Positions 31,738-42,329 of a stretch of DNA of 64,000 bases are shown here, piece after piece. The position numbers and the translations under genes were made by a program. Below the pieces are notes generated by a model. That model saw nothing but the letters and a program-made list of their open reading frames with translations, ran no database searches and was not told where the DNA came from. Source of the stretch: Takakia lepidozioides (lineage: Eukaryota > Streptophyta > Takakiopsida > Takakiales > Takakiaceae); assembly GCA_030704615.1 (NCBI GenBank), contig CM060731.1, positions 11,656,001-11,720,000 on the forward strand, written 5' to 3'. Every line of letters begins with the position of its first letter. Within the stretch, counting starts at the first letter, position 1.

Positions 31738-32568
31738 ACCTTCCCCTGTTGCCTGCCCCTGCTCCCCTAACAGTCTCTCTAAGATAGTGACAACTTACAT
31801 CGGCATTTCAGTTCCAGCACACGAACATGTTCCTGATCTTGTTGTTTCCAATCAAATTCGGCTGTTTAGTTGCTCACACTTTCTTCTCTCAACTGAAACC
31901 CTAACCTCCCAACTTCTCGGCAGAAAATTGCGAGTCCTTCCCCTCAATCTACTGTGCGTTTGAATCAGTAGCTTTCTCACTTTCTCTCCATACACACGAG
32001 GAAACTTGCACAACACTGCATCTTGGCGTATTTGTGTGCTCTTGAAAGCTTGGGAAAATTAGAGACCTCTTACTTCCCCGAGTCTCTCAATCTGTCACTA
32101 AAACATCATCGGCTCCTCTTACATGACGTTTCTCTGTCTCAATCCACATACTTAGACTAAAATCCTTAGAACTCGTGTCTGCAAACATCAAGTACTCCAA
32201 AAGCACTACACAGATACGCTGGCTTCCTCAATCCTGCCTTCAAACACAACACAAGGTCTGATTAGTGGAAACACACACGCATTGATCAATCCAGACCATC
32301 GAAAAATTCTTGACACTTTGAAAGAAAGATCCCTGTCCCTGAACATGACGAAGACGACGAGGAACTTTTCTTCGTCGCAGAAAACATAACAGAAGCGAAC
32401 AGTGACTTATATCGACGGAAACCATGTTATCCGTCTCACGAAAACTGTCCTCGAAGCTCCTCCATCCCGGACAGATGCGCATGGTAGTAGATACGTTGGG
32501 GCTCGTGAGCAAAGCCCTCGAAGGAGATCCCCGACTCTCACATCTGACAGAGCACCCGCGAGGAAGAG
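31738..32568. promoter_or_regulatory. Shared divergent promoter region (831 bp) with telo-box
   Basis: It lies between the start codons of the coiled-coil gene (minus) and the ATP synthase gene (plus). AAACCCTAA at 31896-31904 is a telo-box, common in promoters of plant housekeeping and mitochondrial-protein genes. No clear TATA box was chosen for either side. Confidence 0.5.
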
Positions 32569-35500
32569 ATGGCCGTTGTAGCAGGACGTCGTGCATACTC
32601 CCTTCTCCGCTCGGTATGCTACACATCTAGTCCTGTATGTTTGCAGTTTGAGGTTCGTAGATTATTTTGGCAATTGTGACGCTAGCTAGATCTGCTGTGA
32701 GTTTGTACTACTCACAGAAGCTGATTCTTATCGTAGATATGGGGTACAACCTGTGCTTTGGAATACCTTTGAAGGATCGTGTTCAGCTGATTGCCGATTT
32801 AGGCTAGCTAGATTCCCTGGGAGTGTGGCGTTCGATCGTCATCGTCATCATCGGTTTCCCGATTTTTTCTTAGGAAGGCTGTAGGATACGGACCTTAGCA
32901 CTTAGCAAGGCGTTGGTTGTGCAGAGGCTACTTGCATTTGCTGGGACTTTGTTGCACTCGATTAGCACCATATGTTTCGATTCTAGTGTAGGTGAGGCGT
33001 GTGGGAGAGGCTTTTCATCTTAGACCGTGGCAGATTTGTTTGACAGCTAGTTTATATCTGCTAGGAGTTTGTGCTCAACAGCAGTATCTGTCCTGTAAGG
33101 GTGTACATATTAGATACTCCGAACTGCCAAGCAGTTTGCAGTGTGCTGGCTAGCTAATGACATACAAGTGTTGTTAATCTCGTTAATTTTGCTCCAAGTT
33201 GGTTCATTCTATCATCGGCGTAAGGCTTATTCTTCTTGTAGGTGAGGGGTGGACCGAGATCTGGTAGCCCTGAGGGCCCAGCATTGTGTTCAGCATTTCT
33301 TCGGTCGTTGAATGCTCCAGCACAGCCTGCCGAAGCAGGTTCGTCCTCTAGTTCTGCACTTCGTATTTAACGTGGGACCGCAATTTTTATCTTGATGAGT
33401 GAAATTTTCCACAGCCTCGTAGTATAGAATCTGCTCTTTCCTAAATTACATGTTCTTAAGGCAAATTCTTATAATGTTGATGAAGCCAAGTCTTAGGTTG
33501 AACCAATTAGAGATTCAGGCTGCAACAGTTAAACGGGAGGACCATTTTGACATTGGGAGAAAGCAGAGAACTACTTTAAGAGACAGAATGGATGGACGAA
33601 CATATACACAGGTAGATAGAATGTACTCATAAGACGTTATTTGCCGTACCATTGAAGACTTACCTTGGAATAAACAATTGATCCGGGTTTTCCAGATATC
33701 CTCTAGAAATCCCTTTACACAAGCATCAACCTGCACACAGGTAGATAGATTGTACTCATAAGACGGTGTTTGCCGTAGCCTTGTGGCACACAGGTAGATA
33801 GAGTCCGATGCCGAGAAGGCTGATGAAAGAGAAGAGTGGGGACCAGACAGGGAAGGCTGGGGTCACAGACATGATTGGGTACTGTATAAGTGTCTACTAC
33901 TTGCCTATTTGTGTGCACAGATGATATTGTGAAGTCAGTTTTTCTGAATCAACAACGGAAATTCAGAGGATTTCTGTATGAGCTTGCCAAGAGGGAGAAG
34001 ATCATCTTGGACCCTAACGATTCCAACGCTGTGAAGTTATATTTTGAGACCATGAATAAGATCCGAGCAAGGTAAGGATTCAGGCTGGGCATATATACTT
34101 CTCCACCAGTCTTGATTTGGTTGGTAGTACTATGTGTTCCTTCACAGTCTCAGTAGTATGCCTAGACCTGGTGTCCTTGCAGCCAAGGCTGACTCTGGTG
34201 GGGAGCTCTAGCCTATTAGTTGATTATGCCCGTGAATAGCATGTTGTTGCTGGTCACTGATCCATTGCTGGAGTAAGTTGGATCCTGAGTGTGATCTCAT
34301 TGAATATCCCTAACCACCATTCAGCATCCTCTGCTTCCTTGAGGGCATTTGTAGGCTGATAACCTCGATACTATGATGATGTCAGGTCTTAACTTATTTA
34401 GTTGCAGTCATAAAGCTCGCTTTCCAAGACAGCTATGGTTATGGCTCTTTGAAGCCATTCCCTATCCATCTCAGACCACTTGTCACTGCGTGGGATTTCA
34501 AGGCAAAATGACACGTGCATGGGGCTCTTACGTAGTCTTTTAACCTTCTCAATCGATTGTTGTGGCGGCATGACATACAGCATCCGGGTTCCGTCCTATA
34601 CAGAGAAGATTGCTGATTTATTGGAGTCAGCTGCGGAAGATGCCCCTGATGTTCGGACTTTTCTGCAGTATCACAGAAACCTTCGTCGTGAGTATGTACA
34701 ATTTCTTTCCACCAAGTACTTTGATTGCAGGTTGTAAGATGTGTTTGAGCCTTTCTCACCAACCCTCTTTTGTGCATCTTCTGTAGAAGCTGCAGTACAG
34801 TGTAACATTCAATTGTATTATGCAAATGTTCAATACATGCAGGTCTTGAACATGCTGCTAGATTCGTAAGTCCCAAGGTTGGATTCTGACCCATTACACT
34901 ATTTTTTTTGCACGTCTTGGAAAACCATGTAGATTGTAAGGGGCGTTTGGAACTTTCTGGATGAGGGATACTTTCAAGTCAGCAATATGATGCCTTGCTC
35001 TGCATGCTTTGTGCTAATCTCTGTTGTCTTTGCCTTTTCTGTCTCTTTGTGGCAGGGTTGGAATTGCAGACGATCTGGGGGCTGACAAGTTGATGTTTGA
35101 AGCACTGAATCGGGTGGAGAAGAAGATAGGGAAGTGGCTGATGAAAGATGATGCCAGCAGCATGTCGCTGTGGAAGAGAGAGCTTGATCAGATCAACCAG
35201 AAGTGAGCTCGTGTTTTGTATTATCTGTTGTCTCCCTTGAAGGTTTAGCTTGCTTTGTAGATTGAATACGAAAGACTTAAAGAGTGTTTGAGCTGCGAAG
35301 CATAGGTTCTGAAGCATAGGGGAGAGCTGGCGGGCAGGCTGGGGTTGAATGACGATGCACTGGAAAAATTGGAGGACGAGGCGGAATGGGCAGTGGCCAA
35401 GGGAGAGTTGCAAGAGTACTGGGACTATGCTTTGGACAAGATGAACACTTTCAAGCGCAGGTCTGCTCTTACTTGCAATTGTTCCTTTTAGTCACATGAA

Positions 35501-36014
35501 TGTTCTTGTTTCTCAAAGACACAGAATATTGATACCTTGCACTTGTCTGGGTAGTACCACTTCATGACTCCAATTTTTGAAGTCATTGTACCCTAAAAGG
35601 TTTAGTATGTTTGCATGATTAGTTCATAAGAGAGCATCCATCTGTATGGGTCACAGGACAACACTTGGATGCCTTCGAAGGAAACCCAATGATCTGTGGA
35701 TCTACCTTTGCTCTACAGAAGATCACTTCGGCAATGTTCATCTTTCAAGACAACTGGGGGACCCATATTGCTCCATTCTGGAAGTTATATTGTAGGACAC
35801 ATTAAACATAACATGGGTGTGTAACCATGGCTTGAGCTGTGGGCTTCACTACTCTGTAAGTCACAGAGCACCAAGAATATTGTGGGCTTTATGCCCGTGT
35901 GTCTTGCTATGTCACACGTCCACCTAGTGCTAAGGTTTCTTTCCTATGCTTTGCAGGGACGAATTGGACGTGGAAGTGGACCCAAAAGAGTTGGATTACC
36001 GTCCCTACCTTTGA
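32569..36014 (+). CDS. Mitochondrial ATP synthase 24 kDa subunit (FAd), seven exons
   Basis: Exons: 32569-32634, 33242-33338, 33921-34071, 34581-34691, 35056-35202, 35320-35460, 35957-36014; 771 nt, 256 residues, phases agree throughout. A basic presequence (MAVVAGRRAYSLLRS) predicts mitochondrial import. The body carries SVFLNQQRKFRGFL, REKIILDPNDSNAV, DDLGADKLMFEALNRVEKKI, LWKRELDQINQK and ends DVEVDPKELDYRPYL. From memory this aligns end to end with Arabidopsis FAd (At2g21870, MGP1; about 240 residues): LDPxD, DxLGAxxMF(D/E)ALxxVEK and the D..R.(F/Y) tail. FAd is a plant-specific F1Fo subunit at the membrane sector. The exon 4 donor GA|GTATGT was chosen because the nearer C|GTGAGT breaks frame. 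Intron 2 holds LINE debris. Confidence 0.9.
33606..33802 (-). mobile_element. Two truncated LINE 3' ends between three copies of one target sequence
   Basis: The 15-bp sequence ACACAGGTAGATAGA occurs at 33606-33620, 33735-33749 and 33788-33802. Between copies 1 and 2 are 114 bp matching the 3' end of the LINE at 38.4 kb (TGTACTCATAAGACG ... CGGGTTTTCCAGATATCC ... ACACAAGCATCAA). Between copies 2 and 3 are 38 bp starting with the same TGTACTCATAAGACG terminus. Both are in minus orientation inside intron 2 of the ATP synthase gene and look like severely 5'-truncated insertions with a shared target-site duplication. Confidence 0.88.
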
Positions 36015-38389
36015 AGGTCTGGTTGCTGCTCAACATATTCCATGTTCAGCTTGAGAGGGGCATCTTTGTCTTCCCTCTAAGCATTAGTCGTTGGAGTAGC
36101 TGAAGTACTTCATCTGAGCTCGGTCTCATCCGTAGCTTGCATCAGCTGCAGTAAATGGTCTGTCCATGGTTTCAGCAAGTCGCTTTACAACTCATTTTTC
36201 GTCATAAGTTGCCCAGAAGGCATGGCGTCAATCACAATCTCCTTGGAGGAGTTATGTCATTTGTGAATGGTTCATGCCTTGAATGTTGGCAGTAGCCATT
36301 CAGTTGATCAAAGCTTGCTAACCCAATTCTTCTCAGGGATAGTGGGGGCCAAGGTTATCATTGTCTGCTAAATACCAAGGAGATTCCGAGTCGATGGGGG
36401 AAGAGTTAGGCAACAAAGACTGCCCAGATAAAGCCTTTTTCCCGGGAGGGGCAAGCCTTAGTGGGCAGGGTCAGGAGGGCATGAAACTGGCTTTGGCCAG
36501 TGCCCTTTTTTTTTGTTTTTTTTTGTTTTTTTAAGGGAAATATCCAGTGCCATGTCTTCTTCAATGTCCGGAGAGTCAATCCTTGAAATGCACCTAGTCT
36601 TTCCACCAAAACCTGTTCCATAGATGTATGTGGAAAGCGAGATTTAAATTTAATTTTGGCAGCTCAAAGATGGATACATGCACGGGTGCACAGAGGGTTA
36701 ACTTTTGACTTGATCCTGGAGTCAAGAAAAACTGGCTCTCAGTTGTGTCACTCTGGAAATATTTCACATTGTTACAAAGGGAAACTTGTGGAGGGGAATA
36801 TTTAGGCGAAGTTGAGTAAAGAGTGTGGGATGATTCAGTGAATCACCATGCACTTGGTCCTAGTTGGAATGAAGATTGAAAAAGCCCGTTTTAATTGCAA
36901 CGATTCACCTCCATAGAAGAAATAGGTGGCAAGTTAATCAATAGTGTGGATCTGTTCTTTCTCTGAGGTGATATCCACTGAGGAGGTTCATTCTTCTATT
37001 GGCTACATATGGCTCTCTTTCACCATGGGCAGAAAGAGGTTATTCTTCCCTGTCCTCTTGCATTGAGAGGTGTGGTCGCCTCTCTAGATCGTGATCGGAA
37101 AGCCCCACTGGTCCAATACAAGGGTAGCCGCATTTACAAATATTCCAAAGAGTGGACTGCCCAATACGCAGAGTGTCAAGCAGCATTGTAAGTCCCAAGA
37201 ATCTTCATAATTTTAGAAAGGTCAGATGATGGCTGATGCATGCAACAATGCCATGAATCTGAATGTCGTAGACTGCTCTCTTGCGTACTTACCTGCTACC
37301 AAAGTTCTCACAATCATGTGCATTGAGGGCAAGGGAAGTTCTCCAGTCCAAATATGTGTTGACGAATGTTTGTTTTCAGAACACACCAGGGTTTGGGTGC
37401 ATTCAAGTATTTTAGACCTTACATTATTCACCCTTGTTGGAGTGGGACAGTGCAACACTGGTTACCTGGGCACTTATGAACTAACTTAGGTGCAATCTGG
37501 TTGGGGGCCATTGTGATTCCCCTTGAATAGCAGACTCTCAAGTTTGAATTAAATCCTCGTTAGTACACTTGTGGGACACAATCACATGGCCAGGTTCTTT
37601 CCAGAAATGGGGATGAAGTTGGCGTGACAAAACTGTTGGCATCCTAGCCAAATTCCACTATCACAGAAGAAAAACTTCCAGTTGCTGCGTGTGGAATCAG
37701 CCCTCAGACTATTTTGCAGAGTGCCTAACTGATGTAAAGAAAGAAAGCCACAAAACAGCTCATATTTGATCTGCTACACAAACAGAGAGAACCTGCCATC
37801 CCCCTTTCCACATCCTACCTCTTTGTTTGCTCTGTGTCATGTGCTATGCACCTCAGCTTGCACACCAAATGAGAAAGAGAGATAGAGAGAGGACGACTCC
37901 TGCAGAGGCTAGTGCGACTAAGATCCTCATCTCTTTGCTCTCTGCCTTCTCATTCAGGCGAGTGCTAGTCAATAATACAGTGACCATGCAAAAGACATTT
38001 ACAGTCCTGTGAAGAGATCTAAACTCTTGATGGGCTCTAGAAATATGCCACGAAGTCAGGTGTCTTGTTATGCAAAAGAATCAAACAATTGCTAGAACGA
38101 ATGACAAATCAACATGCTCTCAAAATATCCCACACTTGCATATGAACCCGGGGATCTTGACCACAGAAGATGATGCGAAGATGACGCATCGCGGCCCAAA
38201 TGCGGACGTGTGTCCCTTTACACTTCTCAAATGATGACCCTGCTAATAGGACTGCATTTAAGATATGATGGGGGTGCCAACCAGACACTCAGCACAACCC
38301 GCATGCACTGTAGCATAAATCCCTCCTAATGACCTGGGTTAGTCATCTCTACATTGACTCACCATGTATAGAACCTGCCATGTATCATG
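36015..38389. other. No gene recognised
   Basis: The 3' flank of the ATP synthase gene followed by about 2.3 kb without a recognised gene. A T/G-homopolymer tract lies at 36508-36533. A 60-residue frame at 37009-37191 is discussed under rejections. Confidence 0.4.
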
Positions 38390-40803
38390 GAGGAACAGAT
38401 TGTACTCATAAGACGTTGTTTGCCGTTGTTTGACCCCGCGCCCAGTTTGAGCGGGAACAAAAGGGACAGAACCTACCTCTGTCAGGGGCTGACGTTGGTA
38501 GTAAGACTTACCTCCATATAAAGAATTAATCCGGGTTTTCCAGATATCCTCTAGAAATCCCTTCACACAAGCATCAATCTGCTGTGTGTGATTAGCCCAA
38601 AAACTAGGCCTCAGGAGGGCCTGGGCTTTTGGCTCAGCCTCGAGACTTTCAAAGTTGGTAAACAGGGGTACAGGCACAATTCCCTTAATAGATTTGAAGA
38701 GAGCGTCTCTTTGGTGAGAGAACCCCGGACAGTGTATCAGAAAATGAATACTGTCTTCAGATTGCCCACACAACGGGCAATTGCACTCTCCCTTTCCTCT
38801 CTGCTTCTGTTTGCTGTTCAAAGGTAGGCTTCCTGCCCTGAGTTTAAATTTCAGTCTAGTGCCGAGAGTGGGTAGACCCTTGAGGTCATCAAAGATGTCC
38901 TCCCCCATGTCACAGACCGGAAACAAGTTCAGGGAAGTTTTCTGCCTAACTTCATTTTCATCAGACAATCTCATGGCAACAGACATGGCTGAGGACACTA
39001 CAGCCTCTAAGTCAGATTTATCCAGCAGGGTCAAGACTTGCGGATCCAGGTCCAGGTCCTTGAGGATCTCTTCTACTCTATTAACTTAGGATATCTGGTG
39101 TTGGGCATATGTTGCAGCTGACCCCACCATCTGACCTTGAATTCATCTCGTCGGGAGCTTAAGGACGGAACGCCAAACTCACCCCGAACAGCCACATTGG
39201 CTGTTTTGGAGCATGCTGACATACACTCCTTAAGCACCCCCACTTGAATGGATTCTAGAGACTTAGCCTGGTTGGAGTTATCAACCCATATAGCAGATCC
39301 ATACTCCAAGGCAGGTCTAATAACGCGACAAAGCATGGTTTTCTTAACCTCAGAGTTGACCTTTGAACAACTTTCCGGATATGTGCATCCCAATTACAAT
39401 TGGAGGAGAACTCAACGCCCAGGTAAGTGTAGGAAGGGAGGACCGGGATCTCTTGGCTACCCCACTGCCACTTAAGATCATTTCCTCCCTCTCCTCTGTC
39501 GTTGAATGCTACCACTGCACATTTGCTGACATTAGCCTCTAGCCCCCAAAGATCAAAGTATCTCTTCGCGCAATCAATCAACTCCTGGAGATTGGTTGGA
39601 GTCTCCCCTATGCCTGCGAAGTCATCTGCAAACATAAGGGCTGGTATGGTGGTATCACCCACCCTTAACCCAAATCCCTCACTTTCCACATCCTCGAGGA
39701 GTTGATTGATGAAAACATTGAAGAGCAGAGGGGAGAGAGTACATCCTTGAGCTACACCTTGGTCTATGTCAAAGAAGTTGGACTTCTGTCCGTTAACAGT
39801 GACACAGCTTTTGGTGTGAGCATACAAGTTGTGGACAACTCTCCACATCTTTCCCTTGATCCCACAAGACCAGAGGCGGAACCATAGGCCATCTCTCCAC
39901 ACTGTGTCATAAGCCTTTTTGACATCCAGGAAAAAGACATAAGTGGGTTTCCCTTCTTTTTTCCTTCCCTGGATAATCTGGCTTAGAGTGAAGATATGAT
40001 CCACCCAGCCCCTGTTTCGCCGAAAGCCAGCTTGGCCTTCGTGGAAACAACCTCTAGACTCCAGATCAACCTCGAGACGAGTACTTATAACTCTGCAGAA
40101 TGTCTTGCCAACAGCATTGAGGAGCGTGATGCCACGGTAGTTCCCTGGTTCTTCTCTGTCACCCTTCTTGTATAGATTGACAATGACCCCCTGTCGCCAG
40201 CGAAAGGGAATCATTTCAGTCTTCCAGATAAGGTTAAAGAGGAGAACTAGGGCCTCTATCATGGGATCGCCACCGTGCTTGATAAGCTCGTTGACAATAC
40301 CATCAGGTCCACCAGCTTTATATCCATTTAAATGTTCAATTGTTTCCACAATCTCAGAAGAACTAATGGGAGCATTATAAGCCATTGAAATATACTCCAG
40401 TTCATCAGGGCTGTTTTGAATCATAGGAACAGTTTTTCCAACTGTGTCCTTCCATTCAGCAGAAGACCCCTCACTGTTAGACCTAGACGTTCTGCCAAGG
40501 ATACTGTAGTGAGTTTCAAAGGTTTCGACAATGTCAACCGATGAAGTCACCACTGCACCTTTAGTAGTCTTCAGCGCTTGTACTTGCTGACCGTTTTTCG
40601 GCTTGTACAAACGTTGAAGGGCCAACCAGAATTTCTTGTCATTACCACCATGGTGGTTTGAGTTTATTTCACTGTATAACTTGTCCCAGTATAATTTCTT
40701 CTGAGACCTAACAAGCTGATTGATATCTTTACGGTGCTGGTAGTACCTCGCCCACAATTCTCTGTTGGTTTCCAAATTGCAGCACTCTTTATAGAGGAAC
40801 AGA
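38390..40803 (-). mobile_element. 5'-truncated LINE with 10-bp target-site duplication
   Basis: GAGGAACAGA at 38390-38399 and 40794-40803 flanks the element. The minus strand runs from about 40793 (inside the region before the reverse transcriptase) to a 3' end GTCTTATGAGTACAA at about 38400. The endonuclease domain and everything 5' of it are absent, as expected from incomplete reverse transcription. The same 3' terminus appears twice in intron 2 of the ATP synthase gene, which confirms the end of the family. Confidence 0.9.
38400..40793 (-). pseudogene. LINE reverse transcriptase with C-terminal zinc knuckle
   Basis: A long minus-strand frame (40820 to 39255) carries RT blocks: YKAGGPDGIVNELIKHGG, VIVNLYKKGDREEPGNYRGI, GQAGFRRNRGWVDHIFTL, YVFFLDVKKAYDTVWRD, QGVAQGCTLSPLLFNVFIN, and catalytic LMFADDF. 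A frameshift near 39375 leads into VIRPALEYGSAIWVDNS and WWGQLQHMPNTRYP. A stop and frame change near 39090 lead into a CCHC-like knuckle (CNCPLCGQSEDSIHFLIHC). The first ten codons of the longest frame are flanking DNA. The knuckle-bearing frame runs through the element's 3' end without a stop, so there is essentially no 3' UTR in that frame. The RT core is intact, so insertion is fairly young, but the copy is dead. Confidence 0.9.
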
Positions 40804-41141
40804 AAGAGGTGCAGAGGCACAAGGAGGTCCCCGGGAGAAGGTCACACAGCACAATCAGGCAATTGGCTCAGTCTTTCGGGCAATTCCAAAGTCTGCCTTC
40901 AAAAAAGAAGTCCTCGGGAGGCAGGCATTCCTCTCGTTGGACAGAAAACACACTCAAGCCAAACACTGGACTCCCGAGGGTTGTAATTGGGCTTGAACCT
41001 CTATCCACAGCTCAACCACCCTTCAGATGTTTATCAAACAAAACTGTCCCCAGGTTTACATTATTGACATACAAGTAGGGGATGATCCCCTCTCAATATG
41101 ATACAAAATGGTTGCATATAACATACATGGTAATGACGAAA
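40804..41141. other. No gene recognised
   Basis: Spacer between the LINE and the next gene. Nothing identified. Confidence 0.4.
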
Positions 41142-42079
41142 TCATTTTTCTGGCTCAGTCTGTGAAGCTGAAGCTGCTGCCGGCTCAATTTGTGAAGCTT
41201 CTGATGGCTCAGTGAGCGGATCTGTGAGTGGCTCAATTTGTAAAGCTGCTGGTGGCTCAGAATGTGAATCTGCTAGTGGCTCAATTTGTAAAACTGCTAT
41301 TTGCTCAGTCTGCGAAGCTGCTAGTGGCTCACCAGTGGCATGCTCAATCTTGCATCTTCGCATGGCTAAATCATCACTGGCGACCAATGTGAAATCGTCT
41401 TCCCTCTTTTTCGCTCTCCACGCGGCTTTCCTGAGGCGTTCCTTCTCCCGACGCGCAGCCCCTTGATCTGCACTGGGGTCTGCAGCTTCTAAAACCACAC
41501 CCTTTGCAACTGCAGCCCTTTTGCGTTGTCCAACCTCAGCTTGTGTGAATCTGGTCTGCACACGCAAGAAAGATGGAGAGTAAGGAATTATGATTCTAAT
41601 TCAAACATTGTTTGCCCTAACTGTGACAGACTGAAATATTCCCCACCTCTTTGCTCTAAATAACATGAGCAGTGTTCCTCCTAGGCCCCCCCCCGCCCCC
41701 CCCCGCACCATAGGTTACAACCAATTATGGATGCTTATCAAACCGAGCATGCAATTGCCATGTTCAAAACAATAAGCCGAACCTCAATGCTTCCTCGCTT
41801 GCCTTTGCGCGCACTATCCCCATACACTGTCTTGCAAAAATTGTCCACCTCCAGAATCTCAATCCTAATGGTCTGCTTCTCAACAGTCGCCTGAAGCTGT
41901 TCAATCAGCGTGTCCTGCTTTTGAATTCGATCACGTAGTTGCTTCAGGCTTCGATGATGCTCCTCAATCTGGTTCCACTTTACACCCACCTCTTGAAGAA
42001 TCTTCTCAACAGTATCACTCCGAAAACTTTCTTCCTCATCACTTGCCTTCTGCAATTTTCGCAAACTCCTTTCAGCCAT
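41142..42079 (-). CDS. Unidentified coiled-coil protein with basic region and 16-residue repeats, two exons
   Basis: Exon 1 is 42079-41783 (99 codons) and exon 2 is 41555-41142; 236 residues. Splice sites are GAG|GTTCGG and GTGTGCAG|ACC, both phase 0. Exon 1 (start MAERSLRKLQKASDEEESF) is a coiled coil: HHRSLKQLRDRIQKQDTLIE and LQATVEKQTIRIEILEVDN. Exon 2 has a strongly basic RREKERLRKAAWRAKKRED that could be a nuclear localisation or DNA-contact region, then four tandem repeats of about 16 residues of the form IEPLAxSxxEPxAxLQ to the end. The frame is open further upstream to a methionine near 42328, but MAERS lies closer to typical starts and below a telo-box. I do not recognise the family. 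Real gene status rests on coding composition and consistent splicing. Confidence 0.6.
41145..41333 (-). repeat. Coding minisatellite, four units of about 48 bp
   Basis: Tandem copies of GTGGCTCAATTTGTAAAGC-type sequence (plus-strand form) encode residues 174-236 of the coiled-coil gene as four repeats of 16, 16, 16 and 15 residues. The frame is preserved, and substitutions between units are mostly conservative. Confidence 0.8.
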
Positions 42080-42154
42080 CGGCCTCAAGAATGTTTCCCT
42101 GCATGCCCAACCGATTCTATGCCCGCACTGCAACTTCCCTGCCCTTCCACATCC

Positions 42155-42169
42155 AAACCCTAACCCTAA
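42155..42169. promoter_or_regulatory. Double telo-box upstream of the coiled-coil gene
   Basis: AAACCCTAACCCTAA lies about 76-90 bp upstream of the chosen start codon at 42079. Telo-boxes are bound by TRB-type factors in plants. It could also be a short interstitial telomere-like sequence. A (GTCC)n tract lies at 42240-42257. Confidence 0.5.
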
Positions 42170-42329
42170 TTCCGTCCTTCCAACCACATGGACACGTCGT
42201 GCTACGATCCGTCGACACACAGCCACTCGGACGCTGGCCGTCCGTCCGTCCGTCCACGCACGACGACGGCAACTGTCCATCCAAGTTTCCACAACGTACG
42301 TCGAAGGCGACAGTAAACTAACGTTCATT

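Noticed and set aside
34840-34862. Mini-exon of 23 nt flanked by AG and GTAAG in the ATP synthase gene
   Set aside because: Including it breaks the reading frame to the next exon; the direct joint 34691 to 35056 keeps the family sequence.
37009-37191. 60-residue open frame starting MALFHHGQKEV
   Set aside because: No domain, no splice partner and no promoter context. It could be real, but nothing supports it.
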